DNA from: JALHVH01 sp963773685
GTDB lineage: Bacteria > Acidobacteriota > Aminicenantia > Aminicenantales > Saccharicenantaceae
Assembly (NCBI GenBank): GCA_963773685.1
Contig: CAVZBY010000011.1
Location: forward strand, 1,054,001 to 1,118,000
Length of the DNA: 64,000 nt
Reading direction: 5' to 3'
Shown here piece after piece: positions 1 to 8,079 of the stretch. Numbering within the stretch: the stretch's first letter is position 1; every line of letters starts with the position of its first letter. Made by a program: the position numbers and the translations under genes. The notes beneath the pieces are model-generated. The model ran no database searches. It saw only the letters and a program-made list of their open reading frames with translations, and was not told the origin of the DNA.

Positions 1-1118
1 CCTTCTCGCTGATGAGCCTCTCGCCGACCATGTCCACCGCGATCCGGATGGCGGCGAAGGCGGTGCGCTTCCCGACGCGGCACTGGAGCATGTAGAGCTT
101 GCCCTGCTGGATGGTGAACTCGATGTCCATCATGTCCGTGTAGTGCTTCTCGAGGATGTGACGGATCTTCTCGAGCTGGGCGTGGGCTTTGGGATCGTCC
201 TTCCGGAGGTCGGCGATGGGGAGGGGCGTCCGGATGCCGGCCACGACGTCCTCGCCCTGGGCGTTCATCAGGTACTCGCCGTAGAAGACGTTCTCGCCGG
301 TGGCCGCGTCGCGGGTGAAGGCGACGCCGGTCCCGGAATCCAGCCCCATGTTGCCGAAGACCATCGTCTGGACGTTGACGGCCGTGCCCCAGGATTCGGG
401 GATGTCGTACAGCTTGCGGTAGGCGATGGCCCGGTCGTTGTTCCAGGAGCCGAAGACGGCCCCGATGGCCCCCCAGAGCTGCTGGATCGGGTCCTCGGGA
501 AATTCGTGTCCCGTCTTCTCCTTGATCGCGGCCTTGAAGCGGGCCACGAGGTCCTTGAGGTCGTCGGCCGTGAGGTCGGTGTCCAGATGGATGCCGCGGC
601 TGCGCTTCTTGGCCTCGATGATGGCCTCGAACGGGTCGATGTCGTCCTTTTCGACGGGCTTGAGGCCGAGGACGACGTCGCCGTACATCTGGACGAAGCG
701 GCGGTAGGAATCATAGACGAACCGGGGGTTCCCCGTCTTGGCGACGAGGGCCGCGGCCGTCTTCTCGTTCAGCCCGAGGTTGAGGATGGTGTCCATCATG
801 CCCGGCATCGAGGCCCGGGCGCCGGAGCGGATGGAGACGAGGAGGGGATTCGACGGGATCGCCGAGCTTCTGTCCGAGGGACTTTTCCAGCCGGGCGAGG
901 TTCTTTTCGACCTCCTTGCGGACCTCGTCGGGGATCCGTTTCCGGCTCTTGTAGTAGAGGGAACAGACCTCCGTCGAGATCGTGAAGCCCGGGGGCACCG
1001 GGAGCCCGAGCCCGGCCATCTCGGCCAGGTTGGCGCCCTTGCCGCCGAGCAGGTCCTTCATGCCCTTGTGGCCTTCGGCGCAGCCCGCGCCGAAGAAATA
1101 GACATACTTGTGTGCCAT
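1..1118 (-). CDS. ppdK: Pyruvate, phosphate dikinase, N-terminal part (cut by window edge; one frameshift)
   Basis: PPDK interconverts pyruvate, ATP and phosphate with PEP, AMP and PPi in the cytoplasm. The N-terminal nucleotide-binding region is visible: GGKGANLAEMAGLGLPVPPG near residues 27-46 and, in the shifted frame, SIRSGARASMPGMMDT followed by LNLGLNE. About 370 residues are in the window and the rest lies beyond its left edge. The ATG at 1118 has AAGGAG ten bases upstream. The frame breaks at 855-857: one extra G in a GGG run turns the expected GDPSNPLLVSIR into GDPVESPPRL. Both flanking frames are perfectly family-like, so an indel error is more likely than a dead gene. It is last in the operon aminotransferase, rhodanese, MauE, ppdK. 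Confidence 0.93.
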
Positions 1119-1132
1119 TGCGGTACGACTCC

Positions 1133-1603
1133 TTATGTGATTATCCAAGGAAATATACTCTCCCGGGGGGCAAATTTCAAGACGGCGGGAGGCGCTTCGG
1201 ACGCGAAAAAGCGAGCAAAACGGCCATGAAAAAGCATCGCGGCGTCCTCGAGGATGAGCGTCCATCCGGCCTTGCGGCTCAAGGCCCCGAAACAGCCGCA
1301 ATCCACGTCGAGACCGCGGACCATGGTGACGGCGACGAGGAGGATGAAGAATACGAGCATGAGCGAGATGAGCCCGGCGCTCGTCCTCTTGAAGAGCCCG
1401 GCGACGAGAGCGGCCCCGGCCAGGACCTCGACCCAGGGCAGGATGAGGGCGGTGAAGAAGGCGATCGCCCGAGGCACGAGCCTGTAGTTATCGATGTCCT
1501 GGGCGAAGCCGAGGGGGTCGGCGATCTTGAGGGCGCCGGCATAAAGGAAAAGGCCCCCGACGACGATCCGGAAGGCGAAGAGGACGGCCCTGTTCCGGAT
1601 CAT
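1133..1603 (-). CDS. MauE/DoxX-family membrane protein
   Basis: A 156-residue membrane protein with about four hydrophobic helices and a VDCGCFG motif after the third, typical of MauE/DoxX-like proteins, in which the paired cysteines are thought to take part in thiol redox or disulfide supply. I chose the ATG at 1603 because it overlaps the rhodanese stop as ATGA; a longer upstream reading is proline/arginine-rich and not family-like. The next gene, ppdK, starts 15 bases downstream. The neighbouring rhodanese suggests a shared role in sulfur or thiol chemistry at the membrane, but the substrate is unknown. Confidence 0.75.
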   Translation of the reverse strand: MIRNRAVLFAFRIVVGGLFLYAGALKIADPLGFAQDIDNYRLVPRAIAFFTALILPWVEVLAGAALVAGLFKRTSAGLISLMLVFFILLVAVTMVRGLDVDCGCFGALSRKAGWTLILEDAAMLFHGRFARFFASEAPPAVLKFAPRESIFPWIIT

Positions 1604-2085
1604 TCGCCCGTCTCCCCCGGCAGGCCGGCCGCCGCCCATTCCGCCCAGCCGCCCGGGAACACCCGGATGTCTTTCAGGCCCCGGCCCGCGAGGAGCCGGG
1701 CCAGGCCGAGGCTCGACAGGCAATCGCCTCCGGAGCAATAGACGACGATCTGTTTATCGGGCCCGACGGACGAGGCGAAGCCCGCCAGGGCCCGCTCTTC
1801 GGCGGTCGCGAACGGCAGGCTCCGCGCCCCCGCGATATGTCCGGCCCGGAATTCGTCCGAAGGCCGGGCGTCCACAAAAAGGCCTTCCCCTCCGGCGAAC
1901 AGGTCCTCGGCCTCGGCCAGGCCGATCTGGATGATCCCGGGAAAGGTCTTTGCGGCGAGGAACCCCTCTTCGAGGTCTCCCTTCAAGAAGCGCACGACGA
2001 GAGGGGCGTTGAAAGCGAGTCCCAGGACGACGGCAAGGCCGACGATGATGCCGGCTTCGCGGACGGTCCGTTTCGTGAGGAACAA
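1600..2085 (-). CDS. Membrane-anchored rhodanese-like domain protein
   Basis: About 161 residues: an N-terminal transmembrane helix (AGIIVGLAVVLGLAFNAPLV) followed by a rhodanese domain with FVDARPSDEFRAGHI and the active-site loop VVYCSGGDCLSS, whose first cysteine would carry the persulfide. No in-frame ATG fits. TTG at 2085 lies 16 bases after the aminotransferase stop and begins just before the helix, so I use it. The stop overlaps the MauE start by four bases (ATGA). Together the two look like a small membrane sulfur/thiol relay; this is inference from domain content. Confidence 0.72.
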   Translation of the reverse strand: MFLTKRTVREAGIIVGLAVVLGLAFNAPLVVRFLKGDLEEGFLAAKTFPGIIQIGLAEAEDLFAGGEGLFVDARPSDEFRAGHIAGARSLPFATAEERALAGFASSVGPDKQIVVYCSGGDCLSSLGLARLLAGRGLKDIRVFPGGWAEWAAAGLPGETGE

Positions 2086-2101
2086 GGGGCATGCCCCGCG
2101 G

Positions 2102-3298
2102 TCACGGGAACAGCTGATGGTACCTTTCGAGGCCCGCCTTGAAGATGCGGACCGAGTCCCTGAGATCGTGCTCGTTGAGGACGTAGGCCATCCGGACCTC
2201 GTCCCGGCCCCGTCCCGGCGTGCAGTAAAAGCCCTCGGCCGGGGCGAACATGACGGTCTTCCCGTCCAGGGCGAATTCGGAGAGCATCCAGATGGTGAAG
2301 TGCTCGGCATCCTTGACCGGCAGGCGGGCGATGATGTAGAAGGCGCCCTCGGGACGGCGGATGACGACGCCGGGAACGTCCTTGAGTCCCTCATAGAGGA
2401 TGTCCCGGCGCTTCTGGTATTCCTGGAGGACCGGTTCGAAATACCCCCGCCCCATGTTGTAGGCCGCCAGCGCTCCGACCTGTTCGACCGAAGGCGGGCA
2501 GAGCCGGGCCTGGCCGAACTTCAGGACGGCCTGCATGACGTCCTTGTTGCGCGATATGAGGGCCCCGATCCGGGCCCCGCAGCAGCTGAACCGCTTGGAG
2601 ATGCTGTCGACCACGATGACCCGGTCCCGCGCCTCCTCGAACTCGAGAAGGCTCTTGTGGCTCCGGCCGTCGTAGATGAATTCCTTGTAAACCTCGTCCC
2701 CGATGAGGAACAGGTCGTGCTTCACGGCCAGCCGGACGACCCGGGCGAGCTCTTCGGGGGAGTAAACGGTGCCTGTCGGATTGTTGGGCGAGCAGATGAC
2801 GATGGCCTTGGTCCTCGGGGTCAGGCGCTCCTCGATGTCTTCCTGTGACGGCAGGCGGAACCCGTCCTCGACGCCGAGGGGAATGGGAACGATGCTGACC
2901 GAGGCGAACGAAGCGTAGCCGTTGTAGTTCGTGTAGTACGGCTCGGGAATGAGGATATCGTCGCCGGGATCGCCGACGACGGAGAAGGCGAAGTGAATGG
3001 CCTCCGAGCCCCCGGTCGTCACGATGATGTCGTCCGCGCCGAGCGGAATGCCGTAGGTCGCGAAATACCGGGTCATGGCCTGGCGGAGCTCGAGGAAGCC
3101 CTGCGACGGGCCGTAGCCGATGACGGCTTCGTTGTAGGCGTGGAAGGCGTCGAGGACCGGCCGCGGCGTCGGGACGTCGGGGTCGCCGATGTTCAGATGA
3201 TAGACGTGGGTTCCCCGCTCCTTGGCCTTGTCGGCATACGGCTTGAGCTTCCGGATGGGCGATGCCTGGATATGATGGGCGCGTCGAGAGATATGCAT
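2102..3298 (-). CDS. PLP-dependent aminotransferase, aspartate aminotransferase type (class I/II)
   Basis: A 398-residue fold-type I aminotransferase. Visible landmarks are the N-terminal HLNIGDPDVPTP, the PLP-phosphate region TTGGSEAIHFA, SPNNPTGTVYS, GDEVYKEFIYDG and the Schiff-base lysine K235 in SISKRFSCCGARIG; the C-terminal FYCTPGRGRDEVRMAY supplies the substrate-carboxylate arginine. These fit the aspartate/aromatic aminotransferase branch that makes oxaloacetate and glutamate from aspartate and 2-oxoglutarate; exact specificity cannot be read from sequence. It is first in the operon ending in ppdK, and oxaloacetate/PEP metabolism is a plausible common theme. An SD-like GGGAGG precedes the ATG. 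Confidence 0.88.
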   Translation of the reverse strand: MHISRRAHHIQASPIRKLKPYADKAKERGTHVYHLNIGDPDVPTPRPVLDAFHAYNEAVIGYGPSQGFLELRQAMTRYFATYGIPLGADDIIVTTGGSEAIHFAFSVVGDPGDDILIPEPYYTNYNGYASFASVSIVPIPLGVEDGFRLPSQEDIEERLTPRTKAIVICSPNNPTGTVYSPEELARVVRLAVKHDLFLIGDEVYKEFIYDGRSHKSLLEFEEARDRVIVVDSISKRFSCCGARIGALISRNKDVMQAVLKFGQARLCPPSVEQVGALAAYNMGRGYFEPVLQEYQKRRDILYEGLKDVPGVVIRRPEGAFYIIARLPVKDAEHFTIWMLSEFALDGKTVMFAPAEGFYCTPGRGRDEVRMAYVLNEHDLRDSVRIFKAGLERYHQLFP

Positions 3299-3321
3299 TT
3301 ATGAATCCTCCCGGTCCGCTC

Positions 3322-3379
3322 ATTATAATCCAACGCCCCGGGAATGCCAACTTGCCAAACCTTCCCGATTCTGTTATCT
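3322..3379. promoter_or_regulatory. Divergent, nearly abutting promoters for the aminotransferase operon and pyrK
   Basis: Minus strand: TTGGCA (3345-3350), 17-base spacer, perfect TATAAT (3322-3327). Plus strand: TTGCCA (3352-3357), 16-base spacer, TTATCT (3374-3379). The plus -10 box ends eight bases before the pyrK ATG, so the pyrK transcript would be leaderless or nearly so. The two -35 boxes are separated by one base, so the polymerases may compete. Confidence 0.6.
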
Positions 3380-3387
3380 AATCAGCG

Positions 3388-4185
3388 ATGACCAAGGACC
3401 CCGGAGCGCGGATCGTCGGCGTCGAGCGTTGGGCGAGCTACCGCCTGCTGACAATCGAGACTCCGGCCGTCGCCCGCGAATCACGGCCCGGGCAGTTCCT
3501 CATGATCAAGGTCTCCGACACGACCTCTCCCCTCCTTCGCCGGCCCCTCAGCATCCATGCCCGCGAGGGCGGACGGCTCGGCCTCTTCTTCCAGGTCGCG
3601 GGGAAGGGGACCGAGATCCTGGCCGCCCGGGAAGAGGGCGCGGTCCTGGACATCATCGGCCCTCTCGGCAAGGGATTCACGCTGGACGCCCGGCTCAAGG
3701 GCAAGCGGGTCCTCTGCGTCGGCGGCGGGCGCGGCATCGCCCCCATGTATTTCCTGGCCCTGGAGCTCCGAGCCCTCGGCGCCCTCCCGACGGTCCTCTA
3801 CGGCGGGAGGACGACGGCGGACATCCCCCTCCGCTCGAAGTTCGAGCGGGCGGACCTCCCGCTTCATTGCGCCACAGACGACGGCTCGTTCGGCTTTCCC
3901 GGCCTGGTAACGGCGCTGGCCGAGGACATGATCGGGCGCCTCGAGCCGGCGTTCCTGTTCGCCTGCGGCCCGGACGCCATGATGGAAGCGGCCTCCCGGC
4001 AGGCCGCCGCGCATGCTGTCCCGGCCGAATTCTCCCTGGAATCGCTGATGGGCTGCGGCATCGGGGCGTGCTGGGGCTGCGTCAAGCGCATCCGCGGGGA
4101 GAACGGCGAGGGCTGGGTCAAGATCTGCGAGGACGGCCCTGTCTTCGCGCGGGAGCGGATCGTCTGGGAGGGCAAACCCCGATGA
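3388..4185 (+). CDS. pyrK: Dihydroorotate dehydrogenase B, electron-transfer subunit
   Basis: A 265-residue FAD/[2Fe-2S] flavoprotein that passes electrons from PyrD to NAD+. The FAD-binding RRPLSIHAREGG lies near residues 51-62, the NAD-binding GGGRGIAPM near 112-120, and the C-terminal cysteine cluster begins LMGCGIGACWGC with a fourth cysteine in KICEDGPVF, the arrangement expected for the [2Fe-2S] centre. Its stop overlaps the pyrD start as ATGA, so the two are translationally coupled, which identifies the class 1B, NAD-linked enzyme. The promoter suggests a leaderless start. Confidence 0.93.
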   Translation: MTKDPGARIVGVERWASYRLLTIETPAVARESRPGQFLMIKVSDTTSPLLRRPLSIHAREGGRLGLFFQVAGKGTEILAAREEGAVLDIIGPLGKGFTLDARLKGKRVLCVGGGRGIAPMYFLALELRALGALPTVLYGGRTTADIPLRSKFERADLPLHCATDDGSFGFPGLVTALAEDMIGRLEPAFLFACGPDAMMEAASRQAAAHAVPAEFSLESLMGCGIGACWGCVKRIRGENGEGWVKICEDGPVFARERIVWEGKPR

Positions 4186-5096
4186 CCGATCTCGCCGTCG
4201 ACCTGGGATTCCTGAAGCTCCGTAACCCGGTCATCGCCGCCAGCGGGACCTTCGGCTACGGGCTCGAGTTCGAGCCCTTCCTCGACCTCGACGCGCTCGG
4301 CGGCCTGGTCGTGAAAGGCCTCTATTACGGCCCGCGCGAGGGCAATCCCCCGCCGCGGCTCGTCGAGACGCCGAGCGGGCTCATCAACGCCATCGGCCTC
4401 CAGGGGATCGGCGTCGAGGCCTTCGCCGAAAAGGTCCTGCCCCGGCTCGCCCGGCTGAAGACCGCGGTCCTCGTCAACGTCTGCGGCGAGACGGAGGACG
4501 AGTATGTCCGCGTCGTGGAATTCCTCGGCCGGAGGGAGGGGATCGCCGCCTTCGAGCTCAACATCTCCTGCCCCAACGTCCGGCAGGGCGGGGCCTGCCC
4601 GGCCCTCGCCCCGGGGACGACCCGGGACCTCGTGAGGACGGTCAAGAGGGCTTCCCGGCTCCCGCTCATCGTCAAGCTCTCGCCCAACGTGACGAGCATC
4701 GCCGAAATAGCGGCCGCCGCCGAAGAAGGGGGCGCCGACGCGCTCTCCCTCGTCAACACCTTCCTGGCGATGGCCATCGACGTCGAAACGCGGCGCCCCA
4801 AGCTCGGGAACGTGTTCGGCGGCTTGAGCGGACCGGCCATCCGGCCGATCGCCGTGCGCATGGTCTATCAGGCCGCGTCCCGGGTCAAGATCCCCGTCAT
4901 CGGCATGGGCGGGATCATGACCGGCGCCGACGCCCTGGAGTTCCTCATCGCCGGGGCGAAGGCCGTCGAGGTCGGGACCGCGAATTTCGTGGACCCCGAC
5001 GCCCCGGTCCGGATCGTCCGGGAGCTCGAAGAATTCTGCGAGCGCCGCGGCGTCTCCCGCATCGAAGACGTCGTCGGAACGCTCGATCTCGGCTAG
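4182..5096 (+). CDS. pyrD: Dihydroorotate dehydrogenase B, catalytic subunit
   Basis: A 304-residue FMN TIM-barrel enzyme that oxidises dihydroorotate to orotate in pyrimidine synthesis. NPVIAASGTFGYG lies near the N terminus, and ELNISCPNV carries the class 1B active-site cysteine (class 2 enzymes have serine). Phosphate-binding GMGGI and GTANFVDPDAPVRI appear at the C-terminal end. The start is fixed by the four-base overlap with pyrK; pyrF follows after 12 bases. Length and motifs are normal for PyrDB. Confidence 0.95.
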   Translation: MTDLAVDLGFLKLRNPVIAASGTFGYGLEFEPFLDLDALGGLVVKGLYYGPREGNPPPRLVETPSGLINAIGLQGIGVEAFAEKVLPRLARLKTAVLVNVCGETEDEYVRVVEFLGRREGIAAFELNISCPNVRQGGACPALAPGTTRDLVRTVKRASRLPLIVKLSPNVTSIAEIAAAAEEGGADALSLVNTFLAMAIDVETRRPKLGNVFGGLSGPAIRPIAVRMVYQAASRVKIPVIGMGGIMTGADALEFLIAGAKAVEVGTANFVDPDAPVRIVRELEEFCERRGVSRIEDVVGTLDLG

Positions 5097-5108
5097 AAAG
5101 GACTCGTT

Positions 5109-5834
5109 ATGACCGACAACCCCAAGGACAGGATCATCATCGCCCTGGACGTCAAGGACAGGGACGAGGCGGCGAAGGTCGTCTCCGGCCTCAAGGACGC
5201 CCGGACCTTCAAGGTCGGGCTCGAGCTGTTCACGGCCGAGGGACCGGCGCTCTTCAAGAAGCTCAAGGTCCTCCGGAAGGACATCTTCCTCGACCTCAAG
5301 CTCCACGACATCCCCAACACCGTGGCCGGCGCCGCCCGGTCCGCCGTCCGGCACGGCGTCCAGATGATGACCATCCACACGTCCGGGGGGAAGGAGATGA
5401 TGGCCCGGGCCGTCGCCGCCGCCCGCGAGACGGCCGAAGCGGAAAAGCTCGAAAGACCGATCCTCCTCGGGGTGACCGTCCTGACGAGCCTCAAGGCCGC
5501 CGAGCTCGACGAGGTCGGCATGAACCCGGACGTGGCCGCGCAGGTCCTCCGGCTGGCCGGCCTGGCCAAGGCCGCGGGGATGGACGGCGTCGTCTGCTCG
5601 CCGCAGGAGATCGAGATCGTCCGGAAGGAATTCGGCCGGGAGCTCCTCATCGTGACCCCGGGGATCCGCCCCGCCTGGGCGGCCGCCCAGGACCAGAAGA
5701 GGATCATGACGCCGGCCGAAGCCGTCGCCAAAGGGGCGGACTACCTCGTGATCGGCCGTCCGATCACCGGGGCCCCGTCACCCGAGGATGCGTTCCGAAG
5801 GATCGTCGAAGAGCTGGCTCAGAGCGGCCGATAA
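5109..5834 (+). CDS. pyrF: Orotidine 5'-phosphate decarboxylase
   Basis: A 241-residue OMP decarboxylase that makes UMP, the last step of de novo pyrimidine synthesis. IIALDVKDRDEA opens the barrel, DLKLHDIPNTV carries the conserved Asp-Lys-Asp catalytic array, and VTPGIRPAW and YLVIGRPIT form the phosphate-binding end. GAAAGGA precedes the ATG. It completes the pyrK-pyrD-pyrF operon. Its last 16 bases overlap the convergent Yip1-family gene. Confidence 0.96.
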   Translation: MTDNPKDRIIIALDVKDRDEAAKVVSGLKDARTFKVGLELFTAEGPALFKKLKVLRKDIFLDLKLHDIPNTVAGAARSAVRHGVQMMTIHTSGGKEMMARAVAAARETAEAEKLERPILLGVTVLTSLKAAELDEVGMNPDVAAQVLRLAGLAKAAGMDGVVCSPQEIEIVRKEFGRELLIVTPGIRPAWAAAQDQKRIMTPAEAVAKGADYLVIGRPITGAPSPEDAFRRIVEELAQSGR

Positions 5835-6415
5835 ACGCCGCCGACCGCGAAGACGGCTCCTATGACGAGGAAGACGATCACGTAAAGCACGATGACGACT
5901 CCGATGCTCACCGCGAGGTAGGTCATAACCTTTTCCTTCGGAGTCTCCATCATCGGCGCCGCGAACCCGAGGTAAAGGACATACAGCCCGTACAGGCTCG
6001 CCAGTGCCGCGAGCATTCCCAAGGCCGGAATGATGTAAAAGATCCCCGCTACCCAGCCCGGAGTCATGCTGAATACCGCGAGCTTCATCGCGTTGAGCTG
6101 GTTGGGCGTGGAGCTGAAGCTCGGCGCCAGCGCGTTGATGATGAGGGCGAAGACATAGACCATGACCAGGGACAGGACATAGAAGACGATCGCCCTGATC
6201 AGGGAGGTCCCGATCCCCATACGTAAGAACCCGACGAACGGATACCTCCGGCCGATGAGAGCGAATCCGATGAACTGGGCTACGGCGGGGATGGCCGCCA
6301 GGATCATCGCATAGGAGGTGAACAGCTCGGAGACGGACGTGGTCTCGGCCTTGATCTTGACCCATTCTTCCTTGGGCTTCAGGGCTATCGCCTTGACGCG
6401 CGCAACGAGATCCAT
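5819..6415 (-). CDS. Yip1-family integral membrane protein
   Basis: A 198-residue protein with five hydrophobic segments and the Yip1 pattern: a short cytoplasmic N terminus (MDLVARVKAIALKPKEEW) before the helices, with LYGLYVLYLGFAAPMMETPKEKVMTY between the fourth and fifth. Bacterial Yip1 proteins have no settled function. The start at 6415 is chosen for the strong SD AAGGAGGAACAA immediately upstream; an ATG 33 bases earlier has none. It is a single gene with its own promoter and its 3' end overlaps pyrF. Confidence 0.78.
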   Translation of the reverse strand: MDLVARVKAIALKPKEEWVKIKAETTSVSELFTSYAMILAAIPAVAQFIGFALIGRRYPFVGFLRMGIGTSLIRAIVFYVLSLVMVYVFALIINALAPSFSSTPNQLNAMKLAVFSMTPGWVAGIFYIIPALGMLAALASLYGLYVLYLGFAAPMMETPKEKVMTYLAVSIGVVIVLYVIVFLVIGAVFAVGGVYRPL

Positions 6416-6448
6416 TTGTTCCTCCTTGTCAGGATACCGAGTGCCCAA

Positions 6449-6478
6449 ACTATATAATCAAAACGGAGACGGTGTCAA
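6449..6478 (-). promoter_or_regulatory. Promoter of the Yip1-family gene
   Basis: On the minus strand TTGACA (6473-6478) is followed by an AT-rich TATATAGT block (6449-6456) at 16-18 base spacing, about 35 bases upstream of the ATG at 6415. Confidence 0.5.
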
Positions 6479-6720
6479 CCTCTCCGGAGACGCGTTCCGA
6501 TCTCCCCCCTTGAATTCCAAGGGGGCCTGGGGGATTAAGAGATACAGAGAATACGAAACGCGGCTCCGTAAAGAGGGGGGCCCGGATAAGGACCGTGTCG
6601 GAAGAAGATAAGATTACGAAGCACGCCGGCGCTCCCAGCTACATCGTAATCTTAACTCCCCCTACCCCCTCTAGAATTCAGAGGGGGGTTGGGATAAGGT
6701 CAGCGCCAGCGGTAGAGGTT
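6479..6720. repeat. Gap with two G-run hairpins
   Basis: The gap between the Yip1 gene and the tRNA pair holds two short palindromes of the G-run family: 6504-6525 (CCCCCTTGAATTCCAAGGGGG core) and 6665-6687 (CCCCCTCT, loop, AGAGGGGG), each followed by a G-rich tail ending in GGGATTA or GGGATAAG. No open frame here looks coding. Confidence 0.6.
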
Positions 6721-6793
6721 AGGCGCGGGTCGGACTCGAACCGACGAATAAAGGTTTTGCAGACCTCTCCCTTAGCCACTTGGGTACCGCGCC
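6721..6793 (-). tRNA. tRNA-Cys (GCA)
   Basis: The minus strand folds into a 73-base cloverleaf: acceptor GGCGCGG pairs with CCGCGCC, anticodon loop CTGCAAA gives GCA, and the T loop is GGTTCGAGTCC. CCA is not encoded. It lies 37 bases downstream of tRNA-Gly on the same strand and is probably co-transcribed with it. Confidence 0.93.
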
Positions 6794-6827
6794 TTGCCGA
6801 TCATCGAGGGACTGTGCGTACTTTCCG

Positions 6828-6902
6828 TGGAGCGGGCGATGGGACTTGAACCCACGACCTTCTGCATGGCAAGCAGACGTTCTACCACTGAACTACGCCC
6901 GC
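6828..6902 (-). tRNA. tRNA-Gly (GCC), CCA encoded
   Basis: The minus strand reads GCGGGCG at the acceptor, D loop AGTTCAGTGGTAGA, anticodon loop TTGCCAT (GCC), T loop GGTTCAAGTCC and a genomic CCA at 6828-6830. It is the upstream partner of tRNA-Cys. Confidence 0.95.
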
Positions 6903-6956
6903 TCAGGCGTATTCGTTCTCGGTCTAAACTAACAAAATCACCGGGGTCTGTCAATA

Positions 6957-7165
6957 AAGGGCGAGACGGGCGAGACAGGCGAGACTGGCAGGGCAAGAGA
7001 GAAGGGCGAGACAGGCAAGACGCGCGAGCGGGAGGAAGGCCCAAGCAGCTTATCCGGCCAAATCGGGAAGGCTCCAGGGGCAATCCATCCCCGATCATGG
7101 CCTTTCAAAGGGAGAGGGCTTCGACGACCCTCTAGTCTCGCCTTTCTCGCTTGTCTCGCTATTTG
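6957..7165. repeat. GCGAGAC-type short tandem repeats in direct and inverted orientation
   Basis: From 6960 to about 7030 the plus strand carries degenerate tandem copies of GGCGAGAC; from about 7126 to 7160 the same unit reappears inverted (GTCTCGCC, GTCTCGC). The inverted copies run up to the stop region of the secreted-protein gene that ends at 7159. The two arms could pair across about 100 bases. Confidence 0.5.
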
Positions 7166-7920
7166 GACTGGACCTGGAAGCCGATTTCGACGCTGTCACG
7201 GCAGGACAGGACCTTGACCGTGGACGTCGACTTCTGGACGTCGATGACGATGACGTTGCCGACGGCTTCCCTGGGGAAGCCTCTCTTGACACGCTTGAAA
7301 ACGGCCAGCTGCTGCCCCTGCTGGATGCCCTGATCCTTCCCCAGGTCGATGAGGGCCCAGCCTCCCGTGCCGACGATGTGGAACTCCGTCTCGATGTGGA
7401 TCACGGAACCCTTGATCCCCTGGTTCTCGTCCATCTCGGTGGGATAGCCCTGGTCCATTCCGAGCAGGCCCTCGCGTTCCTCGAACGGGACGAGATAGCC
7501 CCCCAGGGAGACCTCCCCGCAGGTCTTGTCGATCCGGACGATGCCCCGCGTCTCCTCGAGCCCGACGACCCGGGCCCTCCCGGTCCTCTGCGCCAGGAAG
7601 CCGTAGGTCCCGATCTTCCTCCCCACGGAGACGGCGAGGAAGACCTGGCCGATCTCCAGGCCGTCGGCCCTCCCCTTGTCGACGTAGAACTTGTCCGCGT
7701 CATTGAGAAGGATCTTCTCCTCCTGCCTCTCGGCCCCGATGATCCGGATGCCGGGGAGCTCGCCGTCAAGGACGAAGATCGTGCAATAGAGGTCGGATTC
7801 CGTGATCAGGGGATAGTTCTCCTGGAAGATCTTCGCCTTCTCGATCTGGTCCTGGGCCAGTCCCGTCCCCAGGAACAACACTCCCAACCCCAGAATAAGA
7901 GAAAAGAAGGTCCTTTTCAT
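7159..7920 (-). CDS. Secreted protein of unknown function with repeated beta-rich 'GxxxGQ' units
   Basis: A 253-residue protein with a clear signal peptide (MKRTFFSLILGLGVLFLGTG, cleavage near AQD). The mature part contains two similar units: GLEIGQVFLAVSVGRKIGTY and GIQQGQQLAVFKRVKRGFP, each followed by a V/I-rich strand region. This resembles the C-terminal repeat of LysM- or FlgT-associated envelope proteins, but no LysM domain is present. I cannot assign a function. It is monocistronic with its own promoter. Confidence 0.65.
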   Translation of the reverse strand: MKRTFFSLILGLGVLFLGTGLAQDQIEKAKIFQENYPLITESDLYCTIFVLDGELPGIRIIGAERQEEKILLNDADKFYVDKGRADGLEIGQVFLAVSVGRKIGTYGFLAQRTGRARVVGLEETRGIVRIDKTCGEVSLGGYLVPFEEREGLLGMDQGYPTEMDENQGIKGSVIHIETEFHIVGTGGWALIDLGKDQGIQQGQQLAVFKRVKRGFPREAVGNVIVIDVQKSTSTVKVLSCRDSVEIGFQVQSK

Positions 7921-7958
7921 GCGCTCACCTCTTGGCTGATCTGATTCCGCTTGGGTTT

Positions 7959-7988
7959 ATTATATTCGGGGGTTTCTCCCACTGTCAA
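7959..7988 (-). promoter_or_regulatory. Promoter of the secreted-protein gene
   Basis: Minus strand: perfect TTGACA (7983-7988), 18-base spacer and perfect TATAAT (7959-7964), about 40 bases upstream of the ATG at 7920. Confidence 0.7.
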
Positions 7989-8079
7989 CCCCTAGACTCC
8001 CCGGCGCGGGTCCCGGAGGCCGCGGGCTGGATTTTCCGGCGGGGATTATATAAAATGGCCTATCGAACGAGGATACGAC

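Noticed and set aside
6957..7030. Possible CRISPR array
   Set aside because: The repeated unit is only seven to eight bases and has no spacers of uniform length; no cas genes are present.
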